Notes under the pieces: generated by a model | What the model was told of the DNA's origin: nothing | Seen by the model: the letters and a program-made list of their open reading frames with translations, nothing else | Database searches by the model: none | Translations under genes and position numbers: made by a program | Assembly (NCBI GenBank): GCA_910822075.1 | Contig: CAJVGC010000508.1 | Coordinates: forward strand, 33,825,580 to 33,889,579 | DNA length: 64,000 bases | Origin: Senecio squalidus | Lineage: Eukaryota; Streptophyta; Magnoliopsida; Asterales; Asteraceae | Reading direction: 5' to 3' | Shown: positions 54,340 to 64,000 of the stretch, piece by piece | Layout: the number at the start of each line of letters is the position of its first letter | How positions within the stretch are numbered: position 1 is the stretch's first letter

Positions 54340-57146
54340 TGTCACACCCCGCTATAGCGGAAACACGGAATGTGAGAGATGGAATATCATTACACGGTCA
54401 TAAGCAAATTTAAACGATTCAAGTCATTTCATTTAAAATAAAAATAGTTCAACATTTAAAACAACCAAGCAGTTCACAAGTTAATTTTAAGTACAAATAC
54501 AAGTTCCAAAATAAAATTCCCAAAATAGAAAGGTCTTTCCCAAAGTGCGCCTCACGTAACCATAGTGACCCTTCCTTGCCATGCATCCCAACACTTACAC
54601 TAATTTCCTGAAACATAAGATAAAGTGTCAACTACATAAAGTAGTGAGTGAGTTACAGCTTAGAGTTTCGATAAAAGTTTCCAAAAATAGAAAGATGTAA
54701 AATATCTGATGACGTCGTAAGTAAAAGGAACGGAGCGACGTTAGAACATATATGTAAATAGTAAAAGGTTTTGTACACACGCAAGTAAAACAAATAAAAC
54801 TCGTATAAATAAGGTTGAAGCGGAATCCAGGCGCTAAAAAAATATATGCGTAGGTAATATGTGCTTAACTAAATAGTAACTCGTATCAATCACTTGGTAT
54901 AATATAGGTTGTAAGTTTACACTAAACCGATTGTCTGGTCAGGATCTAGCCCCAAAATGTTTAATTGAGTTTCCACCTGAATCTTAGTAATATGTATTTG
55001 GGTCGCTAACCCTGAGCAAGGAGTGACCTCTCCTAAGTATCGATACTCATAATACTAACGACTATTGCTAATAGTGTGTAAAGTTTCCGAGTCCAACACG
55101 GGGCAACTGAGTTCTGTTTCTAAAATAGTAGGCACTTACGGGTTTATATTCTCATCAACGATTGGTTGCTCTAACAAGTATCCTAATTTAGTTAACCTAT
55201 TAAGGAGTAACAACACATATACGCATATTAGTTTCACAAGTTTCCAAGTTTCCCAAACTTTCAAAGTTTCCAAAGAGTTTCAAGTTTAGTACAAGTTTCC
55301 AAAGTTTACGAGTTTCATAAGTTTCAAAAAGGTTTCAAGTTTCCAAGGTTTCAATAAGTTCCAAGTTTCACACAAGTTTCCAAATGTTAATAAATTTTCG
55401 AAGGTACCAAGTTTCCAATAGTTTCAACAAATCGCAAATAGTTTCGAAGTTACAATTCATACAATCTTATGTTTCCCCCAAATAATGTTTAAAGTATAGA
55501 AGTAAAAAAAAGTGGGGTTGTAACTCACGGTTTGCGAAGTAAAGTAAGAATACTAAAAGCACAAGCGAAGCGGAACGCGTCGGGAATCAAAAGTGACCTA
55601 GAACACCGGAATAACGTATAAATATTATTAGTATGAATTAGGTTATGTTAAAGTTCCATTTTAACATTTCAAACCTTAAGTTCTAATATTTTAGATTCTG
55701 TCCCAAAAAGATTATTACGGAAGGTTGCGCGATTAACGAGTTCGTGTACGGTTTAGGGTCCGATATGTCCAATTAAGTCCAAAAAGTGTCAAAGTTCAAT
55801 GTCAAAGTGTGTATGTCTCGAAAATATTAAGTTGCTGAATTTGGGGTATATTTTACGGTGAAATTTGGGCAGCGCTTCCGCGCTATAAAATTTAAATCCA
55901 TTTTCAAAACACTTTCCCGCTTTAAAACACGCAATATAACCAATAAGAACGATAATACAAATGTTTCAATTCCAAAAGCTTTTCCAAACAATTTATTTAT
56001 CAAAAACAGTAAGCTTTTCAAAGTTTATAATCTGTGGTAACTTATTTTAGCTTATTCTTACGTTTAAAGCCTTTAAAACGACAAATATTATGAACAACAG
56101 TATTCAGGCGGCGGCTGGAGACACTCAGCCGTCGGCTGGACTTTAGCCGTCGGCTGAGAACCTTCAGCCGCCGGCCAAAAGCCTTCGGCCAGTTTCAATA
56201 TTACGTTATTTTTCGATTTTTAGCTTGTTTAAAGGTTAGATTCGACATGCGAACTGTTATTTATCAAATATATGTGTTTTTAGAGTAAAATCACTGTTTC
56301 TTTTTTGTATAAAAATGTAGATCTATTGTAAAAACCCGTTTTTAAGCAAGAAAACGTTTTAAATCTTTGTAAAAACATATTTTCAGTTTATGGATCTTAC
56401 ATGCAACCGATTATTTAGATAAAAACAATAAAAAGAAAGGGTTTTACCGAAGGAAAAAGCAAAGTGACGGTTGGATGAGTTTCTAGCTTCAAAAGTGATG
56501 CAAAACTTCTTCAAAACCCGATTTAAACCTTCTCCTTGTTACCCCTTAACCTTAGGACGATTTGTATGTGTTTAGATGGTCGATTTATGGTGTTTCATGG
56601 ACTGTTTATGGTGTTGGAGTTTCTGCTTTGTTTGATGTTCTTGAGAGGGAGTGTAGAGAAAGAGAGAGATGTGTGTGTGTTTTGTTTGAAATGTAATGAA
56701 AAATGAAAGTAAAGTGTAAATGGGGGAGGTATCCAGCTCTAGGGACTCACAAAACTGGTGAGAGGGGTCCAATCCCCGAGCCTAACTCTGCCCCAATCGA
56801 CATTCATGCAATTATGACTAACCAAGGCACAGTCAGCGGGATTCAGCCGCCGGCTGGCCATATCCAGCCGTCGGCTGGATTGAAATTCCCAGCTTTGTGA
56901 CGTTTTAAGTTTTCCGTTATTGTTAGTTAAGGACCATAATCGTATTTAGTTTCCGTTATGAACTTAGTCAAGTTCTTGTATTGTTTATTTGGTGTTAGGA
57001 TTTATAAGTTGATTCCGACTTTTGGTTCCGACAATTAAAGACACAACAATTTTGAACTCGAATAATATGAACACGATAAAAGAGTAACTAGTGATTCGAA
57101 CCGATTAAGTAACTGAGAATCACCTGAAATTTAGACGGTTGTCACA
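54340..57146 (-). repeat. Solo LTR of a Tekay-type chromovirus (2807 bp)
   Basis: On the plus strand it begins TGTCACACCCCGC and ends GGTTGTCACA, with ATTGT on both sides and no internal region. It is therefore the product of recombination between two LTRs. It is related but clearly not identical to the LTR at 57772-60503. It contains two clusters of AGCCG-N-CGGCT palindromes (56106-56176 and 56844-56877) and a stretch of short AAGTTTCCAAAGTTTC-type repeats (about 55230-55440). A 66-codon minus-strand frame (56772-56572) occurs at the same place as one in the other LTR and ends in the same residues, HHKSTI; coding status is doubtful. Confidence 0.9.
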
Positions 57147-57151
57147 ATTGT
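57147..57151. repeat. Target-site duplication ATTGT (right)
   Basis: Matches 54335-54339. Confidence 0.9.
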
Positions 57152-57771
57152 GAAATATGATACTCCCATACATAACTCTTCTTAACTTATTCATCTTGAT
57201 CTAGATACATGTTTTATAATCCCCCAGCGACATTGAAGAACATCGAATGCTCGTTCAATATCCTTTCTCGCACTTTCTTGAAAAAAGTTTGAATTTTTGA
57301 CGCGGTTCGTCTTGTTGGGTATGAAAAAGCTTCGAAAAATGTAGCCCACTCCAGATAGATATAGATATTGTCTGTAAGGAAATATCCTTTGGTGTAAGAG
57401 CGAAAATCCGTAATTCGGGGATGATTCGTTGATCGTATCATGGGACAACGACGATTGTTTAAGTACATCGACATCATTGTTCGACCCCGCGACACCGAAG
57501 TAAGCATGTCATATCCAAAGATCATACGACGCAACGGCTTCCAACATAACCGTTGGATGACCATGGTCACCTCGTGTGTATTTCTCTTTGTATGCATTTG
57601 GACATTGATCCCAACGCCAATGCATACAGTCGATGCTACCAAGCATACCCTTAAACATGTGAACCTAATCATATCGTAGATATACCGATTTACATCATAT
57701 TGTGTTGGGCTTCTTATATAAACTTTTTTATACATATGGATAATACATTTTAAAATTTTATCTAGAGATTC
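57152..57771 (-). pseudogene. PIF/Harbinger transposase, catalytic part
   Basis: On the minus strand: GSIDCMHWRWDQCPNAYKEK (first catalytic Asp), HPTVMLEAVASYDLWI then TGA in place of the expected Trp (complement of 57510-57512), AYFGVAGSNNDVDVLKQS (second Asp), a frame change near 57400, and ARKDIERAFDVLQCRWGII (catalytic Glu). It is the DDE nuclease of a plant PIF/Harbinger element. Its N-terminal part is cut off at 57772 by another LTR insertion, and its C-terminal part is separated by the solo LTR. Dead because of the stop, the frameshift and both insertions. Confidence 0.85.
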
Positions 57772-60503
57772 TGTCACACCCCGCTAAAGCGGAAACACGG
57801 AATGTGAGAGCTGGAATATCATTACACGGTCATAAGCAAATATAAACGATTCAATTCATTTCGATTAAAATAAAATAGTTCAAGTTTCAACATTCAAAAA
57901 CAACCAAGTAGTTCATGATTTAACTTAAAGTACAATTACAAGTTTCAAATAAAATTCCCAAAATAGAAAGGTCTTTTCCCAATGAGCGCCTCACGTAACC
58001 ATAATGACCCTTCTTTGCCATACATTCCTCACACTTACATTAATTTCCTGAAACATAAGATAAAGTGTCAACTACATAAAGTAGTGAGTGAGTTACAGTT
58101 TAGAGTTTCGAGAAAAGTTTCCAAAAATAGAAAGTACATGAAAATAGTGACGTCGTAAGTAAAAAGAACGGTACAACGTTAAAACATATAAGTGATTAGT
58201 AAAATGTTTGAACGTACACAAGTAAGTTAAATAAATAAAACTCGTATAATTAAAGTTGTAGCGGAATCCAGGCGCTAAAAGGTGTATGCGTAGGGAGTAT
58301 GTGTTTAACTAAATAGTTCCTCGTATCAATCACTTGGCATAATATAAGTACTAAGTATACACTAAACCGATTGTATGGTCCTGAACTAGCCCAAAAATGT
58401 TTAATTGATTGAACGTTTGAACTTAGCAATATGTACTTGGGACGCTAACCCTGAGTAAGGAGTGACCCCTCCTAAGTATCGATACCCATATGACTAACGG
58501 CTGTTGCTAATAGTGTATAAAGTTTCGAACCAAAACGGGCAAATGAACAAAGTTTCCAAAAGTTGCAAATGAGTTCTTACGGGCTTATATATCCATCAAG
58601 GATTGGTTGCTAACAAGTATCATAAATTTAGTTAACCCGCTAAGGCATCAACACATATACGCATAGTAGTTTCCAAGTTTCCAAGTTTCGTACAAGTTTC
58701 CAAAGTTTCAAAGTTCAAAGTTTCATAAAAGTTTCAATAAAGTTTCGTACAAGTTTCCAAAGTTTACCAGTTTCATAAGTTTAAAATGTTTCAAGTTTCC
58801 AAAGTTTCGAACAAGTTTCCAAGAGTTTCAATAAGTACCAAAAGTATCAAGTTTCCAATTGTTTCAATAATTTGAAAATAGTGTTAAAAGTTACAAAACA
58901 TGTGATCTTATGCTTCCCCCAAATAATGTTTAAAGGTACAAAAAGTAAAACAAGTGGGGTTGTAACTCACGGTTTGCGGAGAACGAGGACTCGGGAATCG
59001 GTCGAAAAGGAGTCGGGAATCACGGAATGCCTAAGGATACCAAGATTGTCCAAAAGTTATTATCTCATTAGGTTACTTTATGTATAATGGATTAGGTAAC
59101 TTTTGTTTAGAATTAAGTGTTAAGGTCAATATTGTTCCAAAAATTGGTCCGAAGCGGTTAACGTTAATTTTAGTCCGAATAGTTCCAAAGTTAAAGTTAT
59201 CATTATGATAGACATGTTTAGGTTACTGAAATGGTTTAATTTTTCTAACGAAATTTGGGCAGCGCTTCCGCGCCCAAATTTCATGTCCAAAACCTAAAGT
59301 CATTTCCGCTCACAAAACACGCATATACACATAATAATTTAATAAACAAGTCCATTTAGTCCAAAGAGTCCAATACAAGTCACCATTGTTATTATTTAAG
59401 TCATATCAGTTTCATACTATTGTCCACTAAAAATCCAGAACGTGTACATAAGTTTTAAACGGACAAAACGACAATTTTCGGGAGAGTCAGCACCCGGTTC
59501 GTGGCACCTACCAGGGGGTGTTGCGCACCTCCTTGCTGTTCTTTCCCGTTTTGTGTTTTTCTTGTCAAAAACGTTTTGTTACCCATAGATTTCGACATGC
59601 AACCAGTAGATACTTAATAATATGGTGTTTTTACAGTTTCTAAACAACTTTTAACCACAAATACATAGATCTAAATATTATTTAGTTAAAAATCGTTTTT
59701 GCATAAAAAGTGTTATAAATCTTCATAAAAACTCATTTTTATGGTTTAGATCTTACATGCAATTAGTAAAAACAGTAAATAAAGGTAGGAGAAAGATTTC
59801 TACCGGATGAAAACGTATGGATGATGTTTTAAACGGATTTAGAGCTCCAAAATCGGTAGAAAGAGTTTGAAATCAAAAACACTTTGCTCCTCCTTGATTG
59901 CTTTGATGTTTAAACGTTTTTGATGGTTGATTTATGGTGGATTTGTGGCTGTAAACTTCTGGACTTTGTGGAGTTCTTGAGAGAAATAGAGAGAAAATGG
60001 AGAGGATTTGTGTGTGTGTGTGTTTTTGTTAAAAGTAAATGGGAAATGAAAATGAAAATAGGAAGAGTGGTGGAGGGAGTCTTGGGAGACTGAGAAATCA
60101 GTAATGGCAGGTTACAAATCGTGTGTGATTGGTTTAAGTTTGTGTAAAAACGAGGCAAGGACTAAAAATGTAAATAATTTGAAATCTGGCAAGAGGTGCT
60201 GCGCACCGTGCAGTTTTTCAGATTTTATCTAATTTTTGTTTTTACGTTATTGCTTCGTTGGATCTTTTTGTTAATTGAAAGTTCTTAATTATGATACGTT
60301 ATGAACTTAGGAAAGTTCATTAGGTGTTTTCTTGGTATTAGGACTTATATAATTGATTCCGGGAGTTATTCCGACACTGGTTCCGACAAAATACAGACAC
60401 AATATGTACGAGCTAAAGAATCATGAACACTATAAAAAGAGTAACGGGAGATTCGAACTGATAAGTTAACTGAGAATCACCTGAATTTTTGACGGTTGTC
60501 ACA
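57772..60503 (-). repeat. 3' LTR (2732 bp)
   Basis: On the plus strand it begins TGTCACACCCCGC and ends GGTTGTCACA, the same termini as the solo LTR. Its palindromic words are GGTG-TTG-CGCACC (59517-59529) and GGTGCTGCGCACC (60195-60207). They occupy the positions where the solo LTR has AGCCG-N-CGGCT words. AAGTTTCCAAAGTTTC-type short repeats lie at about 58670-58860. Confidence 0.9.
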
Positions 60504-60521
60504 TCATCCCCGGGTTGAAAG

Positions 60522-60540
60522 AAATTTTGTCCCGAAATTT
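60522..60540. repeat. Palindrome just after pol
   Basis: AAATTTTGTCCCGAAATTT is an imperfect version of the palindrome at the pol end of the other chromoviruses. Here it lies about 12 bp beyond the stop codon. Confidence 0.65.
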
Positions 60541-60551
60541 GACTCGTCACA

Positions 60552-63500
60552 TCAGGTGGAAGCATCTTCGAACAAATGAGGATACTTTTGACGTATCTGG
60601 TCTTCACGTTCCCATGTGAATTCGTGACCACGTCGGGAGTTCCAACGAACTTTGACAATAGGAACACGGCTTTGTCTGAGTTGCTTGACCTCTCGGTCTA
60701 CAACTTCAAGCGGTTCCTCAATGAAATTGAGCTTGTTGTCGATTTTGACCTCGTCGAGTGGGATGACGATGGTCTCATCGGATAGGCACTTTTTCAAATG
60801 CGAGACATGGAAGACGTTATGAACATTGGAAAGAACTGGCGGGAGTTGAAGTCGATAAGCTACTGGACCAATACGCTCGATGACCTCAAAAGGTCCGGTG
60901 TACCTGGGGCTTAGCTTACCGCGTTTTCCGAAGTGAACTACCCCTTTCCGTGGAGATACTTTAAGAAGCACACGATCGTCGACCTGGAACTCGAGGGGTT
61001 TTCTTCGGTTATCGGCGTAGCTCTTTTTCCGAGTACGGGACGTCTTCAGTCGTTCTCTGATAGTGGTGATCTTGTCGATGGTTTCTTGAACAATGTCGAG
61101 CCTTGTGAGCTGTCGATCACCGGCTTCTAGCCAACAAAGCGGCGATCGGCACTTGCGTCCATATAAGGCCTCGAACGGGGCACACTTAATGCTAGCGTGG
61201 TAGCTGTTGTTGTACGAAAACTCGACCAATGGAAGATGAGTATCCCAATTTCCTCCAAAGTCAACTACGCATGCTCTAAGCATATCCTCAAGCGTTTGGA
61301 TCGTCCTTTCGCTTTGACCATCGGTCTGAGGGTGGTAAGCTGTGCTAAGATCTAATCGCGTCCCGAGAGATTTCTGAAGGGCGTTCCAAAAGCGAGACGT
61401 GAACCGACTATCCCTGTCAGAAATGATGGAGAGAGGTGTCCCGTGGCGAGAGATGATCTCGTTGATGTAGATTTGCGCGAACTTCTCCATTGAATGGGTT
61501 TCTCGCACCGGCCAAAAGTGAGCAGACTTTGTCAAACGGTCCACAATTACCCAAATTGTGTCGTTACCCTTTGCCGTCCGAGGTAACTTGGTAATGAAAT
61601 CTATGGAGATTTTCTCCCACTTCCACATAGGAATCTCCGGTTGCTGCAGAAGTCCTGAAGGTTTCTGATATTCAGCCTTGACCTTGGAGCAAGTGAGACA
61701 CTTGGCCACGTACAAGGCGATATCTTTCTTCATGCCCGGCCACCAATAATACCCCCTAAGATCCTTGTACAACTTGTCTGAACCGGGGTGGATGGAGTAT
61801 CGGGAACGGTGGCCTTCATCCAGAATTAGCTTTCGAAGTTCCTCGGACTTCGGAATCCATGCTCGGCCCTTGAAGTAATGAATTCCGTCGGATTTGCGTT
61901 CGAACTCCTTCTCATGATTGTGCAAAGTTTCTCCCTTTAGGTTCTCGGGCTTCAACGCTTCTCGCTGAACCTCGGCGATTTGCGTTTGAAGGTTAGTCTG
62001 AATCTGGATACCTAATGCTCTAACCCGAGATGGTTTCACCCTTTCCTTCCGACTAAGGGCGTCTGCTACTACGTTTGCTTTACCCGGGTGGTACTTGATC
62101 TCGCAATTGTAGTCACTCAGCAGTTCGATCCATCTCCGTTGTCTCATGTTGAGCATCTTCTGGTCTAGGATGTGTTGAAGACTCTTGTGATCCGTGAAAA
62201 CCGTGCACTTAGTCCCATACAAGTAATGTCTCCAGATCTTTAGTGCAAAAACGACTGCTCCCAGCTCTAGGTCGTGAGTAGTGTAGTTTTGTTCGTGAAT
62301 CTTGAGTTGTCTTGAAGCGTAGGCGATGACTTTGTCTTTCTGCATAAGGACGCACCCAAGTCCTTGATGGGATGCATCGCAGAATACAACGAAGTTATCC
62401 GTACCCTCTGGTAAAGACAAAATCGGTGCGTGACAAAGCTGGTGCTTGAGCTTCTGGAAGGATTCCTCTTGATTCGTACCCCAAACAAAATCCTTATCCT
62501 TCTGAGTGAGCTCGGTGAGTGGCTTAGCGATCTTCGAGAAATTCTCGATGAACCTTCGATAATAGCCGGCCAACCCTAGGAATTGACGAATTTACGTAGG
62601 AGTCGTCGGGGTTTGCCATTTCTCGATCGCTTCGATCTTAGCCGGATCCACATGGATCCCATCTTGGTTGACCACATGACCAAGGAAATGTACTTCCCGG
62701 AGCCAGAATTCACACTTAGAGAATTTGGCTTACAGTTTCTGTTCTCGGAGGAGTTCTAGAATGAGTTTCAAGTGTTTCGCGTGATCCTCCTTGTTTCTCG
62801 AGTAGATAAGAATGTCATCAATGAACACGATCACGAATTTTTCTAGGTAAGGTCTACACACTCGGTTCATTAAGTCCATGAACACTGCTGGTGCGTTGGT
62901 TAGACCGAATGGCATGACTATGAATTCGTAATGACCGTAACGAGTACGAAAAGCGGTCTTTGGAATGTCGATCTCACTGACACGAACCTGGTGATAACCC
63001 GAACGGAGATCGATTTTTGAGAAATGAGTTGCACCCTGCAACTGGTCGAAAAGGTCATCGATCCTCGGGAGTGGGTATCGGTTCTTGACGGTCAGCTTGT
63101 TCAGTTCGCGGTAGTCGATGCACATACGAAAGGATCCGTCTTTCTTTTTAACGAAGAGTATAGGGGCTCCCCAGGGGGACGAGCTAGGACGAATGAGACC
63201 ATGATCTAAGAGTTCTTGAAGCTGTTTAGACAGCTCTTGCATCTCCGGTGGGGCTAGACGGTACGGTGTCCTAGCGACCGTTGCTGCACCAGGAATGAGG
63301 TCTATCCGGAATTCCACTTGTCGATGCGGAGGTAGCCCGGGCAAATCTTCGGGAAAGACTTCAGGGTGATCCTTGACTACTGGGATATCTTGAATAAGGA
63401 TCTCCTTGGATTTACGTTCAACAACGTGAGCAAGGAATGCGTCACAGTCCTTCTCGAGGTACTTACGCATTTTAATGGACGTCACGAGACGGAGTGATCG

Positions 63501-64000
63501 TCCGGGTTTATCTCCTTGAACAACTAAGGTTTCAGTGTCAGAGAGAGGAATACGGATGAGTTTGTCAAAACAGACGATCTCGGCTCGGAAACGAGAGAGC
63601 CAGTCCATTCCGACGATGACATCAAAGCTTTTCAGCTCGATAGGGATTAAATCAATAGGGAAAGTTTTATCGGACAGGCATATGGAACATCCTATGATTA
63701 TATCCTTAGCTTCGAACTCCTGACCGTTAGCGTACTCTATGGTGAAGCTATCCTTAAGAATCTTAGATCCTAAGTTAATAAGGGGTCTAAATTCTAAGGA
63801 CACAAAGCTTCTTTCGGCACCAGAATCGAACAAAACGGATGCATAATGATTATTAACAGGGAACGTACCATTCACCGCGTTTGGGTCATGTCGAGCCTCT
63901 TCAGCTGTGAGTGCGAATGCACGTCCTCGACCTCGCCCGCCTTGGTTAGGCTGGGCGTTTCGGAGTCTCGGGCAAGCATTTCGGAGGTGCTGGTCACTTC
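60552..64000 (-). pseudogene. Gag end and pol of minus-strand chromovirus
   Basis: One frame from the window edge to 60552, broken by two stops. Gag end: NCPRLRNAQPNQGGRGRGRA. Protease has the normal motif VLFDSGAERSF (near 63830) and GMDWLSRF. RT: IDYRELNKLTVKN, KIDLRSGYHQ, FIDDILIYS near 62820. TAA at 62732-62730 replaces the Tyr before AKFSKCEFW, and a second TAA lies at 62594-62592 just before IRQFLG. RNase H: FCDASHQGLGCVL, FTDHKSLQ, VVADALSRK. Integrase: zinc region, IDFITKLP, SDRDSRF, YHPQTDGQSERTIQ, all present. Chromodomain: VRWNSRRGHEFTWERED. Apart from the two stops the frame is intact, so this is the best-preserved pol here. Confidence 0.92.

Larger units (their letters stand above)
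57772..64000 (-). mobile_element. Minus-strand Tekay-type chromovirus, 3' LTR and pol, 5' part beyond window
   Basis: The 3' LTR (57772-60503), polypurine region and pol are in the window. Gag, primer site and 5' LTR lie beyond 64000. The left target duplication would be GATTC (57767-57771), with its partner outside. It is inserted in the Harbinger transposase gene. Pol has the chromovirus order with an end-of-integrase chromodomain. Confidence 0.9.

Overview
The window is nuclear DNA from a flowering plant, almost certainly a eudicot. The evidence is spliced genes with GT-AG introns, a plastid-envelope protein gene, AT-rich intergenic DNA and nested LTR retrotransposons. The style of the repeats reminds me of Asteraceae genomes, but that is an impression and not a demonstrated assignment. 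Nothing prokaryotic, no CRISPR array and no rRNA or tRNA gene was seen.

Layout. (1) 1-14016: remains of two Tat-type Ty3/gypsy elements, with a 9.4-kb Tekay-type chromovirus (1725-11120, 5-bp target duplication GAGAG) nested inside. (2) 14017-23955: an unfamiliar, apparently non-autonomous LTR element with a copia-like 3' LTR. Its long acidic ORF is split by a minus-strand chromovirus (15423-23038, duplication ACTGT). (3) 23956-25220: minus-strand remnant of another gypsy element. (4) 25846 to about 34.7 kb: a decayed minus-strand copia element. Its 3' LTR was hit by a 2.4-kb non-autonomous CACTA element (25956-28339, duplication AGA) carrying pieces of at least two, perhaps three, cellular genes. 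(5) 34741-39457: a repetitive LTR / tiny internal domain / LTR / tiny internal domain structure with a 3.3-kb LTR and only 261 bp between PBS and PPT. (6) 40248-41810: a Mutator-like element with an intron-containing coding-like piece, directly followed by a 113-bp near-perfect hairpin. (7) 42260-52911: the only intact host genes, GFAT (plus strand, 11 coding exons, 677 codons) and a RETICULATA-related plastid protein (minus strand, 8 exons, 379 codons). They converge with about 770 bp between stop codons. (8) 53.1-57.8 kb: an AT-rich repeat and a PIF/Harbinger transposase pseudogene cut by a solo LTR (54340-57146, duplication ATTGT). (9) 57772-64000: the 3' LTR and pol of another minus-strand chromovirus that runs off the window.

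The two host genes have unrelated jobs: GFAT makes glucosamine-6-phosphate in the cytosol, and the RETICULATA-related protein acts in the chloroplast envelope. Everything else is transposable-element biology. The more interesting signals are structural. GC-rich palindromic words recur in unrelated LTRs, vary in copy number between LTRs of one element, and differ between homologous LTR positions. A palindrome sits at or near the pol stop codon in several chromovirus families. One element is young by its LTRs yet badly broken. Two DNA transposons carry gene fragments. Exon limits, target duplications and LTR ends were read by eye, and divergence figures are hand counts.
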